Positions 18,057-28,600 of a DNA stretch of 64,000 nt are shown in pieces (position 1 is the stretch's first letter; the number at the start of each line of letters is the position of its first letter). Under the pieces are notes generated by a model. It ran no database searches. It was not told the DNA's origin and saw only the letters and a list, made by a program, of their open reading frames with translations. The position numbers and the translations under genes are program-made. The DNA comes from Streptomyces profundus (GTDB taxonomy: Bacteria; Actinomycetota; Actinomycetes; Streptomycetales; Streptomycetaceae). The DNA is taken from assembly GCF_020740535.1 (NCBI RefSeq), contig NZ_CP082362.1, positions 6,383,501 through 6,447,500 on the forward strand, given 5' to 3'.

Positions 18057-18108
18057 CGGCCGGCCGTGGCCCGACGAGGACTCCTCCCCGACGGGCCGCG
18101 ACCGGCCG
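18057..18108. terminator. Long hairpin between convergent epoxidase and cyclase genes
   Basis: Arms 18057-18073 and 18092-18108 (17 bases each, two mismatches, GGCCGG-rich) enclose an 18-base loop. The structure lies between the epoxidase stop (18030) and the stop of the first cyclase gene (18143), so it can act for both strands. No U-tract is present. Confidence 0.65.
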
Positions 18109-18142
18109 TCCTCCACGCTCAACCGTTCAACCGCTGGGCCGC

Positions 18143-18565
18143 TCAACCCACGGGAACGCCCGCCGAGTCGACGATCTGGCAGTCCGTCCGGCCCACCAGC
18201 ACCCGCACCTCGGTGACCAGACCCGCCGAGCCCACCCGGATCAGACTCACCATCCGAAACCGCATCCGCGCCCCCGGCGGCGCGTTCACCTCGGGCGGCG
18301 CGTCCATCTCCCCGGCGACCGGCAGCACCACCATCTGGCCCTCCATCGAGGTTCGTGGCTCGCTCGGCACCTCGGTGATGCCCGCGTCGATCACCCCGGC
18401 CAGATACTCCCGCACCGCCTCCTTGCCGGCCCTCGGCGGCGTGCCCACCGGATCCTCGAACGTCACCCGCGGGTCGAACAGCGCCAGCACACCCTCCAGA
18501 TCGCCCGCGTTCAGCAGACGGCAGTACTCCAGCGCGAGAGCCTTGCGCGTCGCGTCGTCAGCCAT
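18143..18565 (-). CDS. SnoaL-fold epoxide-opening cyclase, MonB/Lsd19-like (first)
   Basis: 140 residues, the size of one SnoaL-like alpha+beta cone domain. The pattern LEYCRLLNAGDLEGVLALFD, then VTFEDPVGTPP, is that of the polyether epoxide hydrolase/cyclases MonBI and MonBII and of each half of Lsd19. The aspartate in EDPVG corresponds to the catalytic acid region near residue 38. In polyether biosynthesis these proteins guide regioselective opening of epoxides by internal hydroxyls to form ether rings. The end (VGRTDCQIVDSAGVPVG) departs from the usual RSYWG pattern, so it is the more divergent of the two. ATG 18565 follows GGAGGGG. Confidence 0.85.
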   Translation of the reverse strand: MADDATRKALALEYCRLLNAGDLEGVLALFDPRVTFEDPVGTPPRAGKEAVREYLAGVIDAGITEVPSEPRTSMEGQMVVLPVAGEMDAPPEVNAPPGARMRFRMVSLIRVGSAGLVTEVRVLVGRTDCQIVDSAGVPVG

Positions 18566-18610
18566 GGCGGCACCCCTCCGAACCACGGGTCGTCCCCGAA
18601 CAACAGATCG

Positions 18611-19060
18611 TCACTGCTCGGGACCCTCCAACAGGACCACATCCGAAGGCCCCCAGTAGGAACGCATATCGTCGATCAACCCGTCGTTTCCGACGCGAAT
18701 CACCATGACGCACGAAATGCGCATACGCGCCGTCTCCGGATCAGTCGGCGGCGCGAAAACACCCGTCCTGGCAACAAAAGGCCCATTCGGTAGGTAGTTC
18801 ATCGTCGACGTCACCTCGATCGCCGCATACCTGCCACTGGGCGAACCCACCGGCTCCAACGGAACCTCGTTCACCCGACACGCGATCGCGTTCTTCACAT
18901 GAGAACGCAACGCGCCATGCCCGATACGCTCACCCGACCCCACGGGGTCCTCGAAACGCACCGCCGGTGCATACAGCTTCAGCAGTTCCTCCAACTTCCC
19001 GGCATTGACCCGGCGACAGTGCTCCAGGGCCATTTCCTTGGTCGTCGCTTCGTCAGGCAA
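18611..19060 (-). CDS. SnoaL-fold epoxide-opening cyclase, MonB/Lsd19-like (second)
   Basis: 149 residues from a TTG at 19060 that has GGGGG five bases upstream; GTG 19081 is an alternative. Family hallmarks are strong: ALEHCRRVNAGKLEELLKLY, VRFEDPVGSGERIG, STMNYLPNGPF, and the terminal MRSYWGPSDVVLLEG. These resemble MonBI/MonBII, which open polyepoxide intermediates into tetrahydrofuran or tetrahydropyran rings. It lies 45 bases upstream of the first cyclase on the same strand, so they are probably co-transcribed, divergently from the giant PKS gene. Two cyclases fit the two epoxides predicted from the visible modules. Confidence 0.9.
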   Translation of the reverse strand: MPDEATTKEMALEHCRRVNAGKLEELLKLYAPAVRFEDPVGSGERIGHGALRSHVKNAIACRVNEVPLEPVGSPSGRYAAIEVTSTMNYLPNGPFVARTGVFAPPTDPETARMRISCVMVIRVGNDGLIDDMRSYWGPSDVVLLEGPEQ

Positions 19061-19476
19061 GAAGACCCCCAGGAAAGACACGACGGCAGGGGAACGGGAC
19101 CGGCGGCGACACACCGCGGCCAGCCTCTTCCCGTCCGACCACCCCACAGCGGACCACCGGTCAGGGGAACCCCTAAAGCGCCCGCACAGCCCCTACCCGC
19201 CCCGCCCAGGACAACCGTCACCACCCGCCGCACCGCCCCCACCACGGCTTTCCGCCGCCCCGCCACCCATTTCGAAGGTCCGGTCCGCACGACCCCTCGA
19301 CATTCGCCGCCGGCCGGGTTAGGGGTACTCCTTTCCCCACTCGCTCTCCTACGGTGATCACATCTTGTTCGTGTCGTGAGGAGACGGCCCACCGGCCGGT
19401 GCCACGGCGGCCCCTTTCCCGGGCTCCCCAGAGGGCACCACCTTCCTCAGGCCACGTCCGGGCATTCCGAGATCTT
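19061..19476. promoter_or_regulatory. Divergent promoter region between cyclase operon and PKS gene
   Basis: 416 bases with no credible gene. Two elements stand out: the palindrome AGGGGAACCCCT at 19163-19174, and GTTAGGGGTACTCCT at 19318-19332. Both contain the (T)AGGGG core also found upstream of the epoxidase and partly resemble operators of PAS-LuxR-type cluster regulators. No regulator of that class is present in the window. No strong ribosome site precedes ATG 19477. Confidence 0.5.
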
Positions 19477-22400
19477 ATGGAGCTTCTGGTGGCAGATTCG
19501 GGCATCCCCGCCACGACCACGATTCCCGGACGGAAGAACGAGAGGTATGACGGGCAAATAGCCATTGTCGGCCTCGCGTCCCGACTGCCAGCCGCCCCGA
19601 ACCCGGACGCCTTCTGGGAGCTGCTGAAAACCGGCACCAGCGCCATCACCTCCATACCAGCGGACCGGTGGGACGCCGACACCTACTTCGACGAGGACTT
19701 CTCCAGCCGCGGCAAGATGAACACCCGCTGGGGCGGCTTCCTCGACCATGTCGACCGCTTCGACGCCGCCTTCTTCGGCATCTCGCCCCGCGAAGCCGCC
19801 GCCATGGACCCCCAGCAGCGCCTCATGCTCGAACTGAGCTGGGAGGGCATGGAGCACGCCGGCATCGTCCCCGCCTCCCTCGGCACCACCAAGACCGGCG
19901 TCTTCTTCGGCGCCATCTGGGACGACTACGCCACACTCCTCTACCGGCACGGCGCCCAGGACATCAACGCCCACACCGTCACCGGCCTCCACCGCAGCAT
20001 CATCGCCAACCGCGTCTCCTACGCCCTGCGGCTGCGCGGCCCCAGCATGACCGTCGACACCGGCCAGTCGTCGTCCCTCGTCGCCATCCACCTGGCTTGC
20101 GAGAACCTCCGCAGCGGCGCCTGCGACATCGCCATCGCCGGCGGCGTCAACCTCAACCTGATCCCCGAAAGCACCGTCGGCACCGCCAAGTTCGGCGCCC
20201 TCTCCCCGGACGGCCGCTGCTACACCTTCGACTCCCGCGCCAACGGCTATGTGCGCGGCGAAGGCGCGGGGCTCGTCGTGCTCAAGCCCCTCGAAGCGGC
20301 CATCGCCGACGGCGACACCGTCTACGCCGTCGTCCTCGGCAGCGCCATGAACAACGACGGCGGCGGCGAGGGCCTCACCGTCCCCACCACCGACGGCCAG
20401 GAGCAGGTCCTCCGCGACGCCTACGCCCAGGCCGGCGTCGACCCCCGCGACGTCCAGTACGTCGAACTGCACGGCACCGGCACCCGACGCGGCGACCCCG
20501 TCGAGGCCGCCGCCCTCGGCGCAGCCCTGGGTACCGACCGCGACGCCGACCACCCCCTCGCCGTCGGCTCCGTCAAGACCAACATCGGCCACCTCGAAGG
20601 CGCCGCCGGCATCGCCGGGCTGCTCAAGGTCGCGCTCTCCCTGCACCACCGCGAACTGCCCGCCAGCCTCAACTACCTGAGCCCCAACCCGGAGATCCCC
20701 CTCGACGAACTGCGCCTCCGGGTGCGAGCCGAACACGGCGAGTGGCCACGGACCGACCGGCCGCTCGTCGCCGGCGTCTCCGCCTTCGGCATGGGCGGCA
20801 CCAACTGCCACATCGTGCTCGCCGAGGCGCCGAGCGAGGCCGCCGACACCCGCACCCAGGTCGTCTCCGGCGAACCCGCCCTTCCCGGCTCCCGTCCCGT
20901 CCTCCCCTGGCTGGTCTCCGCGCGCGGCTCCCAGGCCCTCGAACGGCAGGCCAGGCAACTGGCCTCGGTGGTCGCCGACCACGACCCGGTGGACGTCGGC
21001 TGGTCGCTGCTCTCCTCACGTTCGGCGCTGGAACACCGCGCGGTGGTGTGGGGCGACTCGGCCGACGAACTCGTCGCCGGGATGCGCGCCGTGGGCACCG
21101 GCGACGCCGCCGCACAGGTGGTCCGTGGTGTGGTGGGCGCCGACACCGGCGCGGGCTCGGTGTTCGTCTTCCCGGGTCAGGGTGGGCAGTGGATCGGGAT
21201 GGGGCGTGGGTTGTTGGTGTCGTCGCCGGTGTTCGCGGCGCGGTTGGGGGAGTGTGAGGCGGCGTTGGCGCCGTGGGTGGACTGGTCGTTGGTGGGGGTG
21301 TTGGAGGGTGAGGATGAGGGGTGGTTGGAGCGGGTTGATGTGGTGCAGCCGGTGTTGTGGGCGGTGATGGTGTCGCTGGCGGCTGTGTGGGAGTCGGTGG
21401 GGGTGTCGCCGTCGGTGGTGGTGGGGCATTCGCAGGGTGAGATCGCGGCTGCTGTGGTGGCGGGTGGGTTGTCTCTTGGGGATGGTGCGCGGGTGGTGGC
21501 GTTGCGGTCGGCGGCGATCCGTGAGCTGGCCGGTAGTGGTGGGATGGTGTCGGTGGCGGCTGGTCCGGAGCGGGTCGCCGAACTCCTCGGTTCTGTTGAG
21601 GGGGTGTCGGTCGCGGCGTTCAATGGGCCTTCGGCGACGGTGGTGGCGGGTGAGGTGGCTGGTCTTGAGGCGTTGATGGTTGTGGCTGAGGCGGCGGGGA
21701 TCAGGGCGCGTCGGGTTCCGGTGGACTATGCGTCGCATTCGGGGCATGTGGCGGCGATCGAGGAGCGGATTCTGACGGATCTGGCTCCGATCAGCCCGGC
21801 TTCGTCGGATGTTCCGTTGATCTCGGCCGTGACCGGGGAGCCGTTGGACACGGCGGAGATGGATGCCGCGTACTGGTATCGCAACCTGCGTCAGCCGGTG
21901 CGCTTCGCGGACGCGCTGAACCACGCGGTCGAGCAGGGGTTCCGCCGCGTCGTCGAGGTCTCCCCGCACCCCGTCCTGGTGATGGCCGTACGGGACCTGC
22001 TGGACACCTCGGAAACCACCGCCGTCGTCGTCGGCACCCTGCGCCGCAACGAGGACGAGACATCCCAACTGGTTGCCTCAGCAGCCGAGTTGTGGGTCAA
22101 CGGCACCCCCGTCGACTGGACCACGCTCTACGCCGGCCGCGCCGTCCGCCGCATTGACCTGCCGACCTACGCCTTCCAACGCAAGCGCTACTGGGTGCGG
22201 CCCGAGAACGCCACCGCCATCGCCCAGACACCCCCCGAACTCCCCGAAGCCACCACACCGGCCAACGACGACGAGCCTCTCGACGCCCAACCGGAGCCCG
22301 TCACCGCCTGGGGCCAACGACTCGCCGGACTGACAGCCGCCGAGCAGAGCCGCGCCGTCCTCGACCGAGTGACGGCAGAGATCGCCATCGTCCTCGGCCA

Positions 22401-22629
22401 CGCCCCCGGCGACACCATCGACACCGGCCGGCTCTTCAAGGACATCGGCTTCGACTCCCTCACCTCCGTCGAACTCCGCAACCGCCTCGCCGCAGCCACC
22501 GAACTCCCCCTCCCCTCCGGCCTGCTCTTCGACTACCCCACCCCCCAAACCCTCGCCTCCCACCTCCGCGCCGCCCTCCTCGACCTGCACGAGGACACCG
22601 CCATCCAGGTCACCGGACCGGCCGTGTCC
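19477..22629 (+). other. PKS loading module: KSQ, methylmalonyl-type AT, ACP
   Basis: The KS-like domain (about 19552-20835) has glutamine (codon 20065-20067, residue 197) in place of the active cysteine, in VDTGQSSS. This is the KSQ form that decarboxylates the ACP-bound extender to make the starter. Its histidine motifs ([14 protein letters not shown]) are intact. The AT (about 21155-22060) has GHSQGE and YASH, the methylmalonyl signature, so the starter should be propionyl. The ACP (about 22345-22575) carries its serine at 22456 in IGFDSL. The KSQ part is GC-rich, while the AT core switches to G/T-rich codons. Confidence 0.92.
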
Positions 22630-25600
22630 GACGAACCGATCGCCATCGTCGGCATGGCGTGCCGCCTCCCCGGCGGCATCACCTCCCCCGAGGACCTGTG
22701 GCGCGCGGTGACCGAAGGCCGCGACGCCCTCACCCCCTTCCCGACCGACCGCGGCTGGGATCTCGACAGCCTCCACGCCGCCGACGCGTCACGTTCGGGA
22801 ACGTCCTATGCCCGCGAAGGCGGCTTCCTCCACGACGCCCCTGACTTCGACGCCGAGTTCTTCGGCATCAGCCCGCGCGAAGCGCTCGCCATGGACCCCC
22901 AGCAGCGGCTGCTCCTGGAAACCTCCTGGGAGGCCCTTGAACGGGCCGGGCTGCCGCCCACCTCGCTGCGCGGTAGCCGCACCGGCGTCTTCGCCGGCGC
23001 CATGTCCATGGACTACGGCACCCGACTCCACGAGGCGTCCGAACGCGTCGAGGGCTACGCCCTGACCGGCGGCGCCGCGAGCGTTGTCTCCGGCCGCGTC
23101 TCCTACTCCTTCGGCCTTGAGGGCCCGGCGGTGACGGTCGACACGGCGTGCTCGTCGTCGCTGGTCGCGCTGCATCTGGCGGCTCAGGCGCTGCGCAACG
23201 GCGAGTGCGAGATGGCGCTCGCCGGCGGCGTCACCGTGATGCCCACGCCCGGCATGTTCGTCGAGTTCAGCCGACAGCGCGGCCTGGCCGCCGACGGCCG
23301 CTGCAAGCCGTTCGCCTCGGCGGCCGACGGCACCGGCTGGAGCGAGGGCGTCGGCGTCCTGGTACTGGAACGGCTGTCGGACGCGCGGCGCAACGGCCAC
23401 CGGGTGCTGGCCGTGGTGAAGGGCTCGGCGATCAACCAGGACGGCGCGTCGAACGGACTAACCGCGCCCAACGGGCCCTCCCAACAGCGCGTCATCCGCG
23501 CCGCGTTGGCCAACGCGGGCCTCGCGACCGGCGACGTTGACGCGGTCGAGGCACATGGCACGGGAACCCGCCTCGGCGACCCGATCGAGGCCCAGGCGCT
23601 GCTCGCCACCTACGGCCAGGGCCGCGCCGAGGACCGGCCGCTGTGGCTGGGCTCGCTGAAGTCGAACATCGGCCACACGCAGGCCGCCGCCGGTGTCGCG
23701 GGCGTGATCAAGATGGTCATGGCGATGCGGGAGGGCGTCCTGCCCCGCAGCCTCCATATCGACGCCCCCTCGGAACACGTGGACTGGTCCGCCGGCGCCG
23801 TTGAGCTGCTCGCCGACGAGCGGGAGTGGACGGCGGACGAGGGCCGTCCGCGCCGGGCCGGCGTGTCGTCGTTCGGTATCAGCGGCACCAATGCGCATGT
23901 CATCGTCGAACAGGTCCCCGAGGACGCCGAACCGGGCCCGCTGGTGGTCCCGGGTGACGCGCTTCCGGTGGTGCCCTGGGTGCTCTCCGCCCATTCGGGT
24001 GAGGCGTTGGTGGCGCAGGCGGAGCGGTTGGCTGCGGTGGTGGGGGAGTTGGAGCCGGCGGATGTGGGGTGGTCGCTGGTCAACGGGCGGGCGGGGTTGT
24101 CGGCGCGTGGGGTGGTGTGGGGTCGGGATGCTGGTGAACTGATCGCTGGGCTGGGGTCGTTGGCGCCGGAGTCCGTGGTGGATGGTCGGTTCGCGTTGTT
24201 GTTCACGGGGCAGGGTGCGCAGCGGGCTGGGATGGGCGCGGAACTCGCCGCCACGTTCCCGGTGTTCGCCCAGGCGTTGAACGAGGTGTGTGCCGGATTC
24301 GATGGGTTGTTGCCGCGTCCGTTGGGTGAAGTGCTCAAGGACGAAACCAGCGGCGATCTGGATCGGACGGTGTTCACTCAGGCGGGGTTGTTCGCGGTTG
24401 AGGTGGCGTTGTGGCGGTTGGTGGAGTCCTTCGGGGTGCGGCCGGACTTTGTCGCCGGTCACTCCATCGGCGAGATCAGTGCCGCTTATGTGGCTGGGGT
24501 TTTCGACCTTGCGGATGCTTGTCGGTTGGTGGCGGCGCGTGGGTCGTTGATGCAGGCGTTGCCTTCGGGCGGGGCGATGCTTTCCGTGCAGGCGTCGGAG
24601 GAGACGGTTCGCGGGCTGACCGATCTCGATATCGCCGCCGTCAACGGTCCGCAGTCGGTGGTGGTCGCCGGCGATGAGGCCGCCATCGAGGCGTTGCGCG
24701 CGACGTTCACCGAAGAGGGCGTGAAGACACGGAAGTTGACCGTCTCGCATGCGTTCCACTCGCGGTTGATGGAGCCGATGCTGGCGGCCTTCGAGGAGGT
24801 TGCCGAGTCGCTGACCTACCGTGCGCCCGCGCTTCCCGTGATCTCCAATGTCACCGGCCAGGAGGCCGGCGTCGAGATCGCGACCGCCGCCTACTGGGTG
24901 GCGCATGTCCGGGCGACGGTGCGGTTTGCCGACGGGGTCGGTGCGCTGCGGGCGGCTGGGGTGACGACGTTCCTGGAGCTGGGCCCGGACGCCACGTTGA
25001 CCGCGATGGGTGCCGAGTGCCTCGCGGAGGACGACACCGCCGCCGCGTTCGTTGCCACCACTCGCCGTGAACGGGACGAGGTGGCGACGTTCACCGCCGC
25101 GCTCTCCCGGGTCTGGGCCCGGGGCACGGATGTGAACTGGCGGGCCGCGTTCGCCGGCCGGTCCCTGCGCCAGGTCGATTTGCCGACCTACGCCTTCCAG
25201 CGGCGTCGCTACTGGTTGGCGGGTGAGACCGGTGGCGATCCGGCCGGGCTCGGTCAAAGCGCTGCCGGGCATCCGCTGTTGGGCGCCACGGTCAATCTGG
25301 CGGCCGAGGGCGGGGTGATGCTGACGGGGCGGCTCGCCCTCAGCACCCACCCGTGGCTGGCCGACCACGCCATCGCGGGCACCGTCCTCTTCCCCGGCAC
25401 CGGCTTTGTCGAGCTCGCCGTCCGCGCCGGCGACGAGGTGGAGTGCGGGCAGGTGCGGGAGCTGACGCTCCAGGCACCGCTCGCGCTGCCCGAGCGAGGC
25501 GGCGTCCAGGTACAGGTCGTCGTCGGCGTCGCCGACGAGGTGGGGCACCGGGCGGTGCGGATCTACTCCCGCCCGGAGAACGCCGAAACCGAGGACGCGT

Positions 25601-28600
25601 GGACCTGCCACGCCGACGGCGTCCTCGGCCAGCAGGCACCCTCAATCGCGGGCAGCGACCTGGTGGCCTGGCCGCCGCAGGGTGCCGAAGCGGTCGATGT
25701 CTCGGCCTTCTACCCCACCGCCCATGCGGACGGCTATCAGTACGGCCCGGTGTTCCAGGGCCTGCGGGCCGCCTGGCGGCGCGGCGACGAGGTCTTTGTC
25801 GAGGTCGCCCTCCCGGAGACGGTTCAGGGCGACGCGCCCCGGTTCGGCCTGCACCCCGCCCTGCTGGACGCCGCCCTGCACGGCCTGCTGCTTGACGCGG
25901 GACGCGGACTGCGGCTTCCGTTCGCCTGGTCCGGCGTCTCACTCGCCGCCTCGGGCGCCACCGAGTTGCGCGCACGCTTCACCCCCGGCGGCGCCGACAG
26001 CTACACGATCACCGTCGCCGACGCCGCCGGCCAGCCGGTGGCGGCGATCGAGTCCCTCGCACTGCGCCCGGTCTCGGCCGGCCAACTCTCGCTCTCGCAG
26101 CAGGTCGAGCGGGACTCCCTGTTCCGGCTGGACTGGACGCCCATCGCCGCGGACGCGGCCAACGAGCCGCTGTCGCCGGAGGACTGGGCGGTGCTGGGCA
26201 CCGACAGCCTTGGCCTGGACCTCCTTCGGACCGGCACGGACCTCGACCAACTCGCCAGCGACGGGAACGTTCCCTCGTATGTGCTGCTTCCCGTCCTCAC
26301 GTTGGACGGGTCGGATGACGACGTCGCCGAGGCCGCGGCGGACACCGTCCTCGCAGTGCTGTCCACCCTGACCGCATGGTTGGCCGACGAACGCTACGCC
26401 GAGACGCGGCTGGTCGTGGCCACGCGCGGCGCGGTCACCACCGGCGGCGACGGTGACCTGACGGACCTGCCCACCGCCCCCGTCTGGGGTCTGTTGCGGT
26501 CGGCGCAGACAGAACACCCGGGCCGGATCGTCCTGTTGGACGTGGAGCCGGGTGTGGATGGTGTTGTTTCGGTGTTGGGGCGGGTGGTTGCTGGTGGTGA
26601 GTCGCAGGTGGTGGTGCGGGGTGGGGTGTTGTTGGTGCCTCGGTTGGTGCGGGTGTCGGCGGTTGGTGGGGGGTTGGTGCCGCCGGTGGGTGAGGTGGCG
26701 TGGCGGTTGGATGTGTTGGGTGGTGGGACGTTGGAGTCGTTGGCGTTGGTGCCGGCTCCTGGGGTGTTGGGTGGTTTGGGTGTGGGTGAGGTGCGGGTGG
26801 CGGTGCGTGCGGCGGGGTTGAACTTCCGTGATGTGTTGATGGGGTTGGGGATGTATCCGGGTGAGGTGATGCTCGGCAGCGAGGCCGCCGGTGTGGTGGT
26901 CGAGGTCGGCGCCGATGTCGAGCATGTGGCCGTCGGGGACTCGGTGTTCGGGCTGATCCCGCAGGGCTTCGGTACATCGGCCGTGGTCGATGCGCGGCTG
27001 GTCGCCCGAATGCCGGAGGGCTGGACGTTCGAGCAGGCCGCCTCGGTCCCCGTGGTGTTCCTGACGGCCTTCTACGGTCTGGTGGATCTGGCTGGGTTGC
27101 GGGCTGGGGAGTCGGTGTTGATCCATGCCGCCGCCGGTGGTGTGGGGATGGCGGCTGTGCAGGTCGCGCAGCATTTGGGTGCGCGGGTGTTCGCGACGGC
27201 GAGTGGGGCGAAGCAGTCGGTGGTGCGGGAGTTGGGGGTGGCGGGGGAGCGGATCGCGTCCTCGCGTGATCTGGACTTCCGCGATGTGTTCCTGGCCGGT
27301 ACCGATGGTGCCGGTGTGGATGTGGTACTCGACTCGCTGGCGCGGGAGTTCGTCGACGCGTCGCTGGAACTCCTGCCGCGTGGCGGGCGGTTCCTGGAGA
27401 TGGGCAAGACGGATATCCGCGACCCCGAACAGGTGGCGCGGGAACACCCCGGCGTCACCTACCGGGCCTTCGACGTGGCCGAGGCCGGGCCGGAACGCAC
27501 CCAGGAGCTCCTCGTCGAGATCGTGCGGCTCTTCGAGGCGGGCGTGCTACGTCCGTTGCCGGTGCGGTCCTGGGATGTGCGGCGGGCGCCCGAAGCATTC
27601 CGCTTTATGAGCCAGGCCAAGCACATCGGCAAGATCGTGCTCACGGTGCCGGCCGGCCTTGACCCGAACGGCACGGTGCTGATCACCGGCGGCACGGGCA
27701 CGCTGGGCGCGCTGCTGGCCCGCCACCTGGTCGCCGAGCGCGGCGTCACCTCGCTGCTGCTGACCAGCCGCGCCGGGCTGACCGCCCCTGGCGCCACTGA
27801 ACTCGCCGCCGAACTCGTCGAGTTGGGCGCACGCGTGGAGATCGTCGGCTGCGACGCGGCCGACCGCGACCAGCTGGCCGCCGTGCTCGCCGCCATCCCC
27901 GCCGAGCACCCCCTGACCGGCGTCGTCCACGCGGCAGGCGTGGTGGACGACAGCACCGTCAGCTCGCTGACGCCCGAGCAGGTCCAGCGGGTCATGCGAC
28001 CGAAGGCCAGGGCCGCGTGGAACCTGCACGAACTCACCCGCGACGCCGACCTCCGGCTCTTCCTGACGTACTCCTCCTGCGCCGGACTCCTCGGCAACGC
28101 CGGACAGGCCAACTACGCGGCGGCCAACACCTTCCTCGACGCGCTCGCCGCCCACCGCCGCGACCTTGGGCTCGCCGCCGTCTCCGTGGCCTGGGGCCTC
28201 TGGGGCGGTCCCGGCGGCATGGGCGCCGAGCTGGACGAGGCCGACGTCGCCCGCCTGGGACGCTCCGGTCTGGTCGCCATCGAACCCGCCGAAGGACTGC
28301 GGCTGTTCGACGCCGCCTGCGGCGCGGACGAGAGTCTCGTCATGGCGGCCCGCCTCGACTTCGCCGGGCTGCGGGGCCGTGCGGAACGCGGCACGGCCGT
28401 GCCCTCGGTGCTACGCGGCCTGGTGCGGATCGCCGGCCGACGGACGGCCGAAGCCGGCGCTGGCACGGGCGTGGACGGACTCCTCGGCTCGGCCCTCGCC
28501 GCGCTGCCGAGCACCGAGGAACGCGAGCGCTATGTCGTCGACGTGGTGCGCGGCCATGTGGCGTCCGTCCTGGGCCATGGTTCCGCGCGGGCGGTGGCGG

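Noticed and set aside
19477..22629. Loading KS as an ordinary condensing KS
   Set aside because: Active cysteine is Gln in a GQSSS context, and the domain is at the start of the protein with no upstream partner.
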